Positions 41,540 through 50,397 are shown, counted from the stretch's first letter. The stretch: DNA of 64,000 bases from Guptibacillus algicola (GCF_020171805.1 NZ_JAIVAF010000003.1:682001-746000); one strand, 5' to 3'. Notes: generated by a model from the sequence alone, not told the origin. Numbers and translations: made by a program.

Positions 41540-41785
41540 ATGAATAGAATCGCTGTAGAAGATACGCTTTCTGACGTAGCACAAGCTCTTCAAGCAAAAG
41601 GATATGAAGTGGTGTCCCTTAAACAGGAAGCAGATGCCAACGGCTGTGATTGTTGTGTAATTTCAGGTCAGGATCAGAATGTCATGGGGATGCAAGACGC
41701 AACAACCCAGGGTAGTGTCATCAATGCAGATGGCATGACAGCTGATCAAGTTTGTCAGCAAGTAGATAGCAGATACCAGCAATAA
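41540..41785 (+). CDS. ykuS: UPF0180 protein YkuS
   Basis: An 81-residue protein of the UPF0180 family: [20 protein letters not shown], then [20 protein letters not shown] and [16 protein letters not shown]. The CDCCVISG stretch is characteristic. ATG 41540 has GGGAG 9 bases upstream. Order dapL-ykuS-ykuT-ykuU is as in B. subtilis. Function is unknown. Confidence 0.88.
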   Translation: MNRIAVEDTLSDVAQALQAKGYEVVSLKQEADANGCDCCVISGQDQNVMGMQDATTQGSVINADGMTADQVCQQVDSRYQQ

Positions 41786-41788
41786 CAT

Positions 41789-41834
41789 AAAAAAAGGGTG
41801 TCACCAAAAGTAGAATTTGGTGACACCCTCTTTT
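41789..41834. terminator. Bidirectional terminator
   Basis: Perfect 14-bp stem AGGGTGTCACCAAA (41795-41808) / TTTGGTGACACCCT (41816-41829), flanked by A and T runs. It serves ykuS and the converging ChaB gene. Confidence 0.92.
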
Positions 41835-41837
41835 CAT

Positions 41838-42041
41838 TTAATCGTCTTTTTTTACCCAGTTGCCATTATCATTCTTCTTATACTTTTCTTCCACTGCACT
41901 CCAAGCTACTTTAAAAGCTGTTTTCTCATTATCGTATTGCTCTGAAGCAGAGTTAAAAGCTTCTTTAAAAATATCTTGAGCGTGAGCGGGAAGATTATCT
42001 TTTACCTGATCTGGGAGATCACTTCTTGAATCGTAAGGCAA
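41838..42041 (-). CDS. ChaB-domain protein
   Basis: A 67-residue ChaB-family protein. It reads MPYDSRSDLPDQVKDNLPAH, then AQDIFKEAFNSA and a basic C-terminus, the family pattern. TTG 42041 is 10 bases after AAGGAG and gives the conserved MPY start; a GTG three codons earlier is too close to the site. ChaB was named as a regulator of the ChaA cation antiporter in E. coli, but its role in Bacillus is unknown. It is a separate gene inserted between ykuS and ykuT. Confidence 0.82.
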   Translation of the reverse strand: MPYDSRSDLPDQVKDNLPAHAQDIFKEAFNSASEQYDNEKTAFKVAWSAVEEKYKKNDNGNWVKKDD

Positions 42042-42102
42042 TGACGTCACTCTCCTTAACGGTTTGTCATTACTTTACCCAGTGGTAATTTTGTTTAAAC
42101 GA

Positions 42103-42939
42103 TTACTGTTCTTTCTTTTCAACGTAAACCTGATGTGGAAACGGAATTTCGATACCATTCGCATCAAACGCTTCCTTAATTTCTTTACGCAGCTGACGTT
42201 CTACGCCCCATTGCTCCATATTCTTCGTTTGACAAAGAACGCGGATAACAACATCTGAATCGCCAAGGTTTTGTACACCAAGAACGTTTGGTCCGTCCAC
42301 GATCGCATCGTTCGTTTCTGCAACTCTCTCACATACATCTTGAAGAACACGGATCGCTTCGTCTATATTATCGTCGTAAGAAATCCCGATATCTACGAGT
42401 GCACGCATATTACCCCTAGAATGATTGCTGAGGGAGCTGATCTCGCGGTTTGGCACATAATTAAGTGTGCCATCAAATGAACGGATATGTGTCGTACGTA
42501 GTCCAACTTCTTCAACGATTCCTCCGAATCCAGCGGCTGTGACATAGTCACCAACATCCATTTGTTTTTCAAGTAGGATGAAGAATCCAGTTACAACATC
42601 GCTCACAAGTCCTTGAGCACCAAAACCTACTGCAAGGCCAATGATACCCGCACCTGCGATCAATGCTTTAATATCAAAACCAAACGTATCAAACACAACA
42701 GCTACAACGATGAAGATCAACACATAAGCAAAAACGCTCATCGTTAAGTTCTTAAGCGTGTCTGCTCTGCTTTGGCTCATATTCTTTTTTGTACTTACTT
42801 CACTAAAAGACCTTTCAATAAATCGCGTACCTATTGATTTAACAATTGCGTAAACGATAAAGATTGCGATCAGTTGTAAAATTAGAAGTCCTGTATCAAC
42901 GAGCAATCCTGCCCAGCTGATGTTTTCAATAAAATCCAT
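42103..42939 (-). CDS. ykuT: MscS-family mechanosensitive channel YkuT
   Basis: A 278-residue small-conductance mechanosensitive channel. Three N-terminal helices end in the pore helix with IKALIAGAGIIGLAVGFGAQ (~95-115), the MscS Gly/Ala-packed segment, followed by GLVSDVVTGFFILLEKQMDV. The cytoplasmic cage has VGLRTTHIRSFDGTLNYVPN. ATG 42939 is preceded by AAGGAGG. It releases solutes on hypo-osmotic shock. Gene identity is supported by position next to ykuS and ykuU. Confidence 0.9.
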   Translation of the reverse strand: MDFIENISWAGLLVDTGLLILQLIAIFIVYAIVKSIGTRFIERSFSEVSTKKNMSQSRADTLKNLTMSVFAYVLIFIVVAVVFDTFGFDIKALIAGAGIIGLAVGFGAQGLVSDVVTGFFILLEKQMDVGDYVTAAGFGGIVEEVGLRTTHIRSFDGTLNYVPNREISSLSNHSRGNMRALVDIGISYDDNIDEAIRVLQDVCERVAETNDAIVDGPNVLGVQNLGDSDVVIRVLCQTKNMEQWGVERQLRKEIKEAFDANGIEIPFPHQVYVEKKEQ

Positions 42940-43143
42940 TTTATTCCTCCTTAAACAGTGCAATATGTATCTTACTGACAAAGTATAGCGAAAAATGACA
43001 CCTTGGTTCAAGCAATGTGTTATAGAAGACGTAAGAAATAGTTTTATGTATACTTATCATGTCATTGTTTAACGAATAGAATACACGGGCAATATAAGAA
43101 GGTACGTCATTTACCATTACATTAAATTCATTATTACTTAATA

Positions 43144-43172
43144 TTGACTATTAAAAATGGTTGTACTATAAT
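43144..43172 (+). promoter_or_regulatory. Sigma-A promoter of ykuU
   Basis: TTGACT (43144-43149), 17-base spacer, TATAAT (43167-43172). The gene starts at 43222. No clear PerR box overlaps it. Confidence 0.82.
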
Positions 43173-43221
43173 GACAAACGTGGGCGAAAGCCGCAGGATA
43201 TTTTCTAGGAGGGATTTACAC

Positions 43222-43770
43222 ATGGCAGAACGCATGGTAGGTAAACAAGCACCTCGCTTCGAAATGGAAGCAGTTATGAACAACAAAGAATTCGGTAAAG
43301 TAAGTCTTGAAGAAAACATGAAGAACGACAAATGGACAGTGCTTTTCTTCTATCCAATGGACTTCACATTCGTGTGCCCAACTGAAATCACTGCACTAAG
43401 TGACCGTTACGAAGAGTTCGACGATCTAGATGCAGAAGTTATCGGAGTATCTACTGATACTATCCATACACACTTAGCATGGATCAACACTGACCGTAAC
43501 GAAAATGGTCTTGGTGATCTTAACTATCCACTAGCTGCAGATACGAACCACAAAGTATCTAAAGAATATGGCGTATTTATTGAAGACGAAGGTGTAGCAC
43601 TTCGTGGTCTATTCATCATCAGCCCTGAAGGTGAACTTCAGTATGCTGTTGTTAACCACAACAACATCGGCCGTGATGTTGATGAAACACTTCGCGTGCT
43701 TCAAGCACTTCAAACTGGTGGACTTTGCCCAGCAAACTGGAAGCCAGGCCAAGAAACACTAAACGTATAA
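43222..43770 (+). CDS. ykuU: 2-Cys peroxiredoxin YkuU
   Basis: A 182-residue AhpC/Prx1-type peroxiredoxin. The peroxidatic Cys52 is in YPMDFTFVCPTEI and the resolving Cys is in GGLCPANW near residue 169. FIISPEGELQYAVVNHNNIG is conserved. It reduces H2O2 and alkyl hydroperoxides with thioredoxin. ATG 43222 has AGGAGGG upstream. It is monocistronic under a strong sigma-A promoter; the ykuV partner of B. subtilis is not adjacent here. Confidence 0.92.
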   Translation: MAERMVGKQAPRFEMEAVMNNKEFGKVSLEENMKNDKWTVLFFYPMDFTFVCPTEITALSDRYEEFDDLDAEVIGVSTDTIHTHLAWINTDRNENGLGDLNYPLAADTNHKVSKEYGVFIEDEGVALRGLFIISPEGELQYAVVNHNNIGRDVDETLRVLQALQTGGLCPANWKPGQETLNV

Positions 43771-43791
43771 TAAAGCTTAATGCTTTTGATC

Positions 43792-43823
43792 AAAACCTCC
43801 AGGTTCGCACCTGGAGGTTTTTT
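43792..43823 (+). terminator. Intrinsic terminator after ykuU
   Basis: Perfect 12-bp stem AAAACCTCCAGG / CCTGGAGGTTTT, 6-nt loop, T run. Confidence 0.92.
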
Positions 43824-43849
43824 AATGTTCAAAAAAACTTTGTAGTTTT

Positions 43850-44018
43850 AAGGAGACCAATCATATTTTATAGAAATGACGAGTAACAATAAAAATGTAG
43901 TGAAAAATTTAAGATGTATGTAACGATGAGAAATTTTCATTTTGTATGTTGTAGAAAGACATTTTGTTTGTTTCTAAAGACTAGTAGACTTCAAGAATTC
44001 ATTCTTGGAGTTTTTTTT
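43850..44018 (+). promoter_or_regulatory. Possible attenuator leader of the ABC exporter genes
   Basis: The ~296-bp gap before the ABC genes contains an isolated ribosome site AAGGAG (43850-43855) and a 15-codon open frame at 43876-43923 (MTSNNKNVVKNLRCM) whose spacing to that site is long. An orphan intrinsic terminator follows, CTTCAAG (43989-43995) / CTTGGAG (44004-44010) with eight T. This arrangement resembles a leader-peptide attenuator, but antiterminator pairing was not established. Confidence 0.35.
43988..44018 (+). terminator. Orphan intrinsic terminator
   Basis: A 7-bp stem, one G-U pair, 8-nt AT-rich loop and T8. No gene precedes it after the ykuU terminator. Confidence 0.65.
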
Positions 44019-44119
44019 GTTAAATGGTTCTAATTGGTGGTTATTTATTTCGAAATCCGATATATTATGTATATTGTCACTAATTTTACAATTTATTTAA
44101 AGTCAAAGGTGGTGTCGCG

Positions 44120-45874
44120 TTGGATACGTTTAAGAGATTAAAAGAATTTTATTGGCCTTATAAGAAACTGTTCTTACTGTCCGTATTCTCGTTGTTTTTC
44201 GTAACTGGGATTACGGTGGTCTACCCCATGGTCCTGCAGTTTACGATTGATGATGTCATCCTCGATCAGCAGTACCAGTGGGTTCCTTATCTAGCGTTTG
44301 GATTTATCGCAATTATGGTATTTAAAGGGATTGCGACTTTCTTTCATCAGTACTTAGGAGATCTCTTTGGAGTAACAGCTGTTTATAGACTAAGGGAAGA
44401 GCTTTACAAAAAGCTTCAGTATTTACCTTTTAGATACTATGACAATGCGAAGACCGGAGATTTAATGTCACGCTTAACAGCGGATGTTGAGGGTTTTCGC
44501 TTTTTCCTTTCATTTGGATTTGCTCAAGTGATAAACTTTTTGCTTCTCATTACGTTCAGTTTAGCCGTTATGTTTAACTATTCCGTTCCACTAGCGTTAG
44601 TAACGCTTGGAATGCTTCCGTTTCTTAGTATTGCAGTCTATCGCTTTGATAAGAACGTCCACCCAGCATTCAGGGGTATTAGGAAATCAATGGCAAGATT
44701 GAATACGAAAGTACAGGAAAATATCAGTGGAATCAATACAGTTAAATCATTATCAAGAGAAGATTTCGAGATCGGTAAATTCGTAAACAGTAATACGGAT
44801 TATCGCGATAATTATTTAACAACTTCGAATATTTGGGCGAAGTTCTTCCCGATGATGGAGTTTATTGGAAACCTATGTGTTGTGTTCCTTCTATCATATG
44901 GAGGATACCTCGTATTCCAAAACCAGCTTCAGCCAGGTGAACTCGTTGCCTTCTTCAGTCTTGTTTGGTATATTATTTGGCCAATCATGAACCTTGGATT
45001 CGTAATCAACACTTTTTCACAATCAAAAGCTTCTGGGGAACGGTTGCTTGAAATCCTTGATGAAAATGAAGATATTTATGATCGAGAAGGCGCGATCGAA
45101 GTGGACCGACTAGAAGGACACGTTCAGTTCAATCATGTTACACACAAATACGCGTCTGAAGATGATGAAGCCTTGAAAGATGTCACGTTTGATGCACCTA
45201 AAGGGACGACGATCGGTTTACTTGGTGCTACAGGCTCAGGTAAAACAACTGTTACTCAGCTTATTGCACGCTTTTATGAACCGAATAGTGGAGAAATTCT
45301 GATCGATGGAAAGAAGATCGACAACTATACCTTCAAGTCTCTAAGACGGAATATCGGAGTTGTTCTTCAGGAAACATTCCTATTTTCATCAACGATCAGA
45401 GATAACATCGCCTATGGAGATCCGGATGTATCTTTTGAAAAGATTGAAGATGCGGCGAAAAGGGCGCAGGCACATGACTTTATTATGGAGTTACCTGAAG
45501 GGTATGACACGATTCTAGGTGAGCGTGGGATGGGTCTTTCAGGAGGACAAAAGCAAAGGATTGCGATTGCAAGGGCTATCTTGACAGACCCTAGCATTTT
45601 AATCCTTGATGACGCAACAAGCGCTGTCGATATGCAAACGGAATTTAAGATACAACAAGCGTTTGAAGAAGTGATGAAAGGCAGAACAACGTTCATCATC
45701 GCTCATAGAATTTCTTCGCTGAAGCATGCCGATGAAATCCTCGTATTGAACAAAGGAGAAATTGTAGAGCGAGGCAACCATAACGAATTGGTTAAGAAGG
45801 AAGGCTATTATCGAGGAATCTATGACATTCAATATCAGGATCAGAAAGAAATAATGGAGAGACAGACCGTTTGA
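44120..45874 (+). CDS. Heterodimeric ABC multidrug exporter, subunit with non-canonical Walker B
   Basis: A 584-residue fused TMD-NBD exporter (type IV) with six N-terminal transmembrane helices. Walker A is GATGSGKTT (~370) and the signature is a canonical LSGGQKQR (~476). Walker B reads ILILDDATSAVD, with Asp replacing the catalytic Glu. This is the pattern of the degenerate-site subunit in heterodimeric exporters such as BmrC/YheI, YknU and TM287. TTG 44120 follows AAAGGTGG. The partner gene starts 19 bp downstream. Length matches YknU or BmrC (both ~585); which ortholog it is cannot be decided here. Confidence 0.88.
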   Translation: MDTFKRLKEFYWPYKKLFLLSVFSLFFVTGITVVYPMVLQFTIDDVILDQQYQWVPYLAFGFIAIMVFKGIATFFHQYLGDLFGVTAVYRLREELYKKLQYLPFRYYDNAKTGDLMSRLTADVEGFRFFLSFGFAQVINFLLLITFSLAVMFNYSVPLALVTLGMLPFLSIAVYRFDKNVHPAFRGIRKSMARLNTKVQENISGINTVKSLSREDFEIGKFVNSNTDYRDNYLTTSNIWAKFFPMMEFIGNLCVVFLLSYGGYLVFQNQLQPGELVAFFSLVWYIIWPIMNLGFVINTFSQSKASGERLLEILDENEDIYDREGAIEVDRLEGHVQFNHVTHKYASEDDEALKDVTFDAPKGTTIGLLGATGSGKTTVTQLIARFYEPNSGEILIDGKKIDNYTFKSLRRNIGVVLQETFLFSSTIRDNIAYGDPDVSFEKIEDAAKRAQAHDFIMELPEGYDTILGERGMGLSGGQKQRIAIARAILTDPSILILDDATSAVDMQTEFKIQQAFEEVMKGRTTFIIAHRISSLKHADEILVLNKGEIVERGNHNELVKKEGYYRGIYDIQYQDQKEIMERQTV

Positions 45875-45893
45875 AAAGGGGGGAAGAATCGGA

Positions 45894-47696
45894 ATGAAAC
45901 AGAATCGTAGACAGAGATTTCACTATTCTCAGGATTCAGCTATTGAGAAGCAGTTTAATTGGAAGCAAATGTCGAGGCTCCTAGGATACATGGAACCATA
46001 CAAGAAAAATCTACTGCCAAAAGCCATCATCACGATGCTGATCTCTACAGCGGTACGGTTGATTGTACCAATCTTTATTGGGGTGTTGCTCTTTGATCAC
46101 GCGATAAAAAATAAAGATGAAACCTTATTGATCCAGCTTATTATTGGGATAGCAGTCCTCTACCTGATATCGTGGATATCAAATACGTATCGTATAAAAT
46201 GGACGAATCAGCTAGGTCAGTACATCATCTATGACATAAGGCAGGGGCTTTTCAAACATATCCAAAAGCTCTCGCACGGCTTTTTTGATAAGCGGTCTGC
46301 TGGGTCAATACTAGTAAGGATCATTAATGACGTTAACTCCATGCAAGAGCTCTTCACGAACGGAGTTATCAACCTCTTGATGGATATCGTTCTATTACTT
46401 GGTATCCTCGTAATCATGTTTGTGCTAAGTCCAGAGCTAACGCTTGCAATCATGATTATTCTTCCGCTCATGTTCTTAATCTCAACTAGGTTAAGAAGGA
46501 GAATCAGAAGGTCATGGCAGCAGGTTAGAATTAAACAAGCGAAACTCAACTCTCACTTGAATGAAAATATTCAAGGAATAAGAGTGACACAATCATACAC
46601 TCAGGAAAATGAGAACATGGAGTTCTTTGAAGGTGTAAACCATGAGACGTATGCGAGCTGGAAAGATGCAACTAAAAAAAGTGCGATGTTCAGACCGTTT
46701 GTGGAAATGTCGAATGCAATCGGTACTGCCATATTGATTTGGTTCGGGGTATATCTCATTCAAAATGGCATGGATTATGGTGTGTTCGTTACATTCGCAT
46801 TTTATCTAGGAATGTTCTGGGAACCTATTTCGAGACTAGGGCAAGTTTATAATCAGCTTCTAGTAGCGATGGCATCATCTGAGCGTATCTTTGAATTTCT
46901 CGATGAAAAGCCAAACGTACCAGAGAAAAAGAATGCGATCGAATTCAAGGAAATTAAGGGCGAAATTACCTTTGAAGATGTTGAATTCTCTTATGATGAG
47001 AAGCGGAAAGCACTTCATCAAATGAGCTTAAAAATGAATGCAGGAGAAACAGTTGCACTTGTTGGCCATACCGGGTCAGGAAAGTCAACAATCGCAAACT
47101 TAATCAGTAGGTTTTACGATCCTACGCAAGGCTCGGTTAAAATCGATGGCGTCGATTTAAGAGATGTAAAGTTAGATAGTCTTCGTCAAAAAGTTAGTGT
47201 CGTATTGCAGGATACGTTTATTTTCTCAGGTACGATCATGGAAAACATTCGTTTTGGTAGACCGGATGCAACGGACGAAGAAGTGATCGAAGCGGCGCAA
47301 GCGGTGGGAGCTGATCAATTTATCAAACGGTTGAGTAACGGATATGAGACTGAGGTAGAAGAGAGAGGTAACGTTCTATCAGTAGGTGAACGTCAGCTAT
47401 TATCTTTTGCCAGAGCTCTGTTAGCAGATCCGCGCATTCTAATTCTCGATGAGGCTACTGCTAGTATCGACACGGAAACAGAGTTAAAGATACAGAATGC
47501 TCTTAACGTCGTACTTGAAGGTCGAACAGCAATCATGATTGCTCACCGACTGTCAACGATCCGTAATGCAGATAATATAATCGTTTTAGATCATGGTGAA
47601 ATTTTAGAACAAGGAAACCACAATGAACTGATGAATAAGGGAGGCACCTATTACGAATTAGTAAAGTCACAGTTCAATATGATGGATGCAGGATAA
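45894..47696 (+). CDS. Heterodimeric ABC multidrug exporter, subunit with catalytic Glu
   Basis: A 600-residue fused TMD-NBD exporter. Walker A is GHTGSGKST (~400) and Walker B is ILILDEATASID with the catalytic Glu. The signature is degenerate, LSVGERQLL in place of LSGGQ. Paired with the preceding subunit, this gives one canonical and one degenerate ATP site. The length is near YknV (~604) and shorter than BmrD (~670). ATG 45894 follows GGGGGGAAGAATC. It is expected to export drugs or lipids from the membrane. Confidence 0.88.
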   Translation: MKQNRRQRFHYSQDSAIEKQFNWKQMSRLLGYMEPYKKNLLPKAIITMLISTAVRLIVPIFIGVLLFDHAIKNKDETLLIQLIIGIAVLYLISWISNTYRIKWTNQLGQYIIYDIRQGLFKHIQKLSHGFFDKRSAGSILVRIINDVNSMQELFTNGVINLLMDIVLLLGILVIMFVLSPELTLAIMIILPLMFLISTRLRRRIRRSWQQVRIKQAKLNSHLNENIQGIRVTQSYTQENENMEFFEGVNHETYASWKDATKKSAMFRPFVEMSNAIGTAILIWFGVYLIQNGMDYGVFVTFAFYLGMFWEPISRLGQVYNQLLVAMASSERIFEFLDEKPNVPEKKNAIEFKEIKGEITFEDVEFSYDEKRKALHQMSLKMNAGETVALVGHTGSGKSTIANLISRFYDPTQGSVKIDGVDLRDVKLDSLRQKVSVVLQDTFIFSGTIMENIRFGRPDATDEEVIEAAQAVGADQFIKRLSNGYETEVEERGNVLSVGERQLLSFARALLADPRILILDEATASIDTETELKIQNALNVVLEGRTAIMIAHRLSTIRNADNIIVLDHGEILEQGNHNELMNKGGTYYELVKSQFNMMDAG

Positions 47697-47700
47697 GAGG

Positions 47701-47727
47701 AAGGAGCCCATTTTGGGCTTCTTTTTT
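47701..47727 (+). terminator. Intrinsic terminator after the ABC pair
   Basis: A 10-bp stem (47701-47710 with 47714-47723, one G-U pair), 3-nt loop, then a T run. Confidence 0.85.
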
Positions 47728-47825
47728 ATGTCGATTAGGATGAGATGGTAGAAAAGTGGAAAGCTCATCAAAATACAAAAACTTGTTAATTCGATTTGAC
47801 CTGCCAATAAACTTCTTTTATGTAG

Positions 47826-47845
47826 TTTGTGATACTTGTCACAAA
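47826..47845. promoter_or_regulatory. Rex operator upstream of cydAB
   Basis: TTGTGA (47827-47832), six bases, TCACAA (47839-47844), with flanking T and A extending the dyad. This matches the 18-bp Rex consensus TTGTGA-N6-TCACAA in both arms. Rex represses respiratory and fermentative genes at low NADH/NAD+ and is known to control cyd genes in Bacillus. It overlaps the -35 box below. Confidence 0.72.
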
Positions 47846-47864
47846 GTCTTCGGTAAGTCATAAT
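47836..47864 (+). promoter_or_regulatory. Sigma-A promoter of cydAB
   Basis: TTGTCA (47836-47841), 17 bases, CATAAT (47859-47864). The -35 hexamer lies in the right arm of the Rex operator, so Rex binding should block polymerase. Confidence 0.62.
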
Positions 47865-47957
47865 AGAGTAGTAGATTATTTCACAAGTTTGTTTGTTTTT
47901 GTTCAAGGTGATAAGGGAAGATGAGTTATATGATTTTGAGGAATAAAGGGGATGAAG

Positions 47958-49295
47958 ATGGTGGAGATGGATTCAGCGATGCTCAGCAGGCTTTTAACAA
48001 GCCTTACACTAGGGTTTCATATCATATTTGCGACTCTTGGTGTTGGTGTGCCTTTGCTTATCAGTTTAGCAGAATGGATCGGAATTAAACGAAATGATCC
48101 TTACTACACGTTACTAGCAAGAAGGTGGTCAAGAGGCTTTGTCGTAACAGTTGCAGTAGGGGTTGTAACAGGTACGGCTATCGGTTTACAGCTTTCTCTG
48201 TTATGGCCGAATTTCATGCAGCTTGCAGGACAAGTGATCAGTTTACCACTATTTTTAGAGACGTTTGCTTTCTTCTTTGAAGCAATCTTTCTAGGTATCT
48301 ATTTATATACATGGGATCGGTTTAAGAAGCCAATCTATCACTGGTTGATTTCAATTCCAGTTGTAATTGGTTCAACGATGTCAGCGGTCTTTATCTCAAC
48401 AGTCAATGCGTTTATGAATGCTCCACAGGGCTTTACCATGGTTGATGGAATATTGACTGATATTGAGCCGCTTGCTGCGATGTTCAATCCTGCCACGCCA
48501 ACAAAGGTAGGACATGTCGTGATGTCCTCATATCTGACATCGGCGATGGTACTAGCCGCGATCACAGCATTCATGATGCTTCGGGGCAAGAATGGTACGT
48601 ATTACAAAAAAGCGTTGAAACTGACGATGACAGCTGGCTTTATTTTTGCAATTGGAACCGCGATGGTTGGAGATTTTGCAGGGAAGTTTCTTGCTGAATA
48701 CCAACCTGAAAAACTAGCTGCTGCAGAATGGCATTTTGAAACGAAAGGGAATGCAGACTTAATTGTTGGCGGTATTTTAGATGAAGAGAATGAGGAAGTA
48801 AAATACGGTCTCGTGCTACCTAACTTCTTAAGTATCCTTGCTCACGGTAACCCTAGTGCGGAAGTGATGGGCTTGGATCAAGTGCCTGAAGATGAGATTC
48901 CGCCACTCTTTATCCACTACCTTTTTGATGGCATGGTAGGAATCGGAATGTACTTAGCAGCTATAACGTTCTTCTATATGCTCGCTCTAAGGTTAAAACG
49001 ATTCAACCCAGGTAATCGATGGTTATTAAGACTTATCGTCCTTGCAGGGCCGTTATCGATGCTCGCCATCGAATTTGGATGGATCTTCTCAGAAGTGGGA
49101 CGTCAGCCTTGGATCCTTTGGGACATCCTTCGAACAGGTCACGCTGCAACAACATCTGATCACGTAGGCTTGATGCTGATCTTGTTCCTATTGTTGTACA
49201 TCGTCCTCGGGACGCTATGTGTCATCGTTCTTAGAAAGATGTTCCATTCAAATCCAGCAGAAAATGAACTAGAGGAAATCGCAAAAGCTAGATAG
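47958..49295 (+). CDS. cydA: Cytochrome bd-type quinol oxidase subunit I (YthA-like)
   Basis: A 445-residue subunit I with nine transmembrane helices. The N-terminal LSRLLTSLTLGFHIIFATLG carries the haem b595 His ligand. FFFEAIFLGIYLYTWDRF and the GRQPWILWDILRT stretch are conserved. The quinol-binding Q-loop is short, as in YthA/CIO-type enzymes rather than E. coli CydA. The start is uncertain among ATGs at 47952, 47958 and 47967; 47958 has the best ribosome spacing. It oxidises menaquinol and reduces O2 at the plasma membrane. It is followed by cydB and controlled by the Rex site and promoter upstream. Confidence 0.88.
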   Translation: MVEMDSAMLSRLLTSLTLGFHIIFATLGVGVPLLISLAEWIGIKRNDPYYTLLARRWSRGFVVTVAVGVVTGTAIGLQLSLLWPNFMQLAGQVISLPLFLETFAFFFEAIFLGIYLYTWDRFKKPIYHWLISIPVVIGSTMSAVFISTVNAFMNAPQGFTMVDGILTDIEPLAAMFNPATPTKVGHVVMSSYLTSAMVLAAITAFMMLRGKNGTYYKKALKLTMTAGFIFAIGTAMVGDFAGKFLAEYQPEKLAAAEWHFETKGNADLIVGGILDEENEEVKYGLVLPNFLSILAHGNPSAEVMGLDQVPEDEIPPLFIHYLFDGMVGIGMYLAAITFFYMLALRLKRFNPGNRWLLRLIVLAGPLSMLAIEFGWIFSEVGRQPWILWDILRTGHAATTSDHVGLMLILFLLLYIVLGTLCVIVLRKMFHSNPAENELEEIAKAR

Positions 49296-49306
49296 GGGGT
49301 GTCAAG

Positions 49307-50323
49307 TTGGATATTCAGGTTATTGGGATTACGGTGCTATGGGTATTTCTATATGGTTATCTCATCACTGCTTCAATCGATTTCGGTGCCGGTTTCTTTG
49401 CATACTACGGTGAGCTAACCGGCCGAGATCATATCATCAACCGTATTATCAGCCGGTATTTATCTCCAGTTTGGGAAGTAACGAACGTATTCTTCGTATT
49501 CTTCTTTGTAGGTCTGATCGGATTCTTTCCAGACACTGCTTATTATTTCGGAACGGCATTGCTTGTACCAGGAAGTATTGCGATCATTCTCATCGCCATC
49601 AGGGGATCGTTTTATGCGTTTGGGAACTACGGGGCTAAAAAGAGTAGAGTTTATACCTTCTTGTATGGAGTGACAGGGTTATTGATTCCTGCTTCGCTCT
49701 CAACAGCGCTCACTTTGTCTGAAGGTGGTTTCATAGAAGAAGTTGACGGCAATGTTACGTTTCTCGCTGGTGAACTGTTTACAAGCTTTTACTCATGGTC
49801 AGTCGTGATACTTGCGATTGTTTCTGTGTTGTTCATCAGTGCAGCATTTCTTACGTTCTATGCTAGCCGAGCGAATGATAAGCCTGCTCTAGAACTGCTA
49901 AGAAAATATGCTCTCTTTTGGAGTGCGCCAACCATCTTAGCTAGTATTCTGGTGTTCGTTGCGCTACAGCAACATAACCCTGAGCATTTTGCGAGCACGC
50001 TCGACTATGCATGGCTGTTTATTGCATCACTGTTTTGTTTCTTAGTTGCAACATACTTGATCTTTCATAAGAAACGCTATGGAACAGCGTTTATCTTTGT
50101 TATGCTGCAATTCTTTTTTGCCTTCTTTGGTTACGGGGTGTCACACCTTCCATGGATTTTATACGACTACGTTACGATTTATTCTGGCTACACGAATGAA
50201 ACGATGGGGGTTTACCTTGTCATCGCCTTTGTAGCAGGTTTATGCTTACTCGTTCCTTCTCTTATCTTATTGATGAGACTATTCCTCTTTGATGCTGAGT
50301 ATGTAAAAGGGAACAAGTCGTAA
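49307..50323 (+). CDS. cydB: Cytochrome bd-type quinol oxidase subunit II (YthB-like)
   Basis: A 338-residue subunit II with eight to nine transmembrane helices: VLWVFLYGYLITASIDFGAG at the N-terminus, PVWEVTNVFFVFFFVGLIGF, then GSFYAFGNYG. Length is near YthB. TTG 49307 is 7 bases after GGGGGTG and 11 bp after cydA. It completes the bd oxidase. No cydCD assembly genes are adjacent, but the ABC pair upstream is not CydCD-like (no close linkage to cyd). Confidence 0.87.
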   Translation: MDIQVIGITVLWVFLYGYLITASIDFGAGFFAYYGELTGRDHIINRIISRYLSPVWEVTNVFFVFFFVGLIGFFPDTAYYFGTALLVPGSIAIILIAIRGSFYAFGNYGAKKSRVYTFLYGVTGLLIPASLSTALTLSEGGFIEEVDGNVTFLAGELFTSFYSWSVVILAIVSVLFISAAFLTFYASRANDKPALELLRKYALFWSAPTILASILVFVALQQHNPEHFASTLDYAWLFIASLFCFLVATYLIFHKKRYGTAFIFVMLQFFFAFFGYGVSHLPWILYDYVTIYSGYTNETMGVYLVIAFVAGLCLLVPSLILLMRLFLFDAEYVKGNKS

Positions 50324-50333
50324 AGAGATTATA

Positions 50334-50361
50334 TTGACACGGTGAGACAACGTGATAGGAT
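50334..50361 (+). promoter_or_regulatory. Sigma-A promoter of ktrC
   Basis: TTGACA (50334-50339), 16 bases, TAGGAT (50356-50361). The expected start is about 50368. Confidence 0.65.
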
Positions 50362-50370
50362 AGAGTTAAC

Positions 50371-50397
50371 AACGTGGCAGCGGATCGCTGTCACGTT
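50371..50397 (+). promoter_or_regulatory. 5'-end hairpin in the ktrC leader
   Basis: A 12-bp stem (50371-50382 with 50386-50397, one G-U pair) with a 3-nt loop, followed by TCTTTCC. It would lie within a few bases of the mRNA 5' end and 30 bases before the start codon. Confidence 0.6.

Noticed and set aside
47952-50323. Assigning the upstream ABC pair as CydCD
   Set aside because: The pair has its own terminator, an intervening Rex-controlled promoter and multidrug-type asymmetric sites, and cydCD normally follow cydAB.
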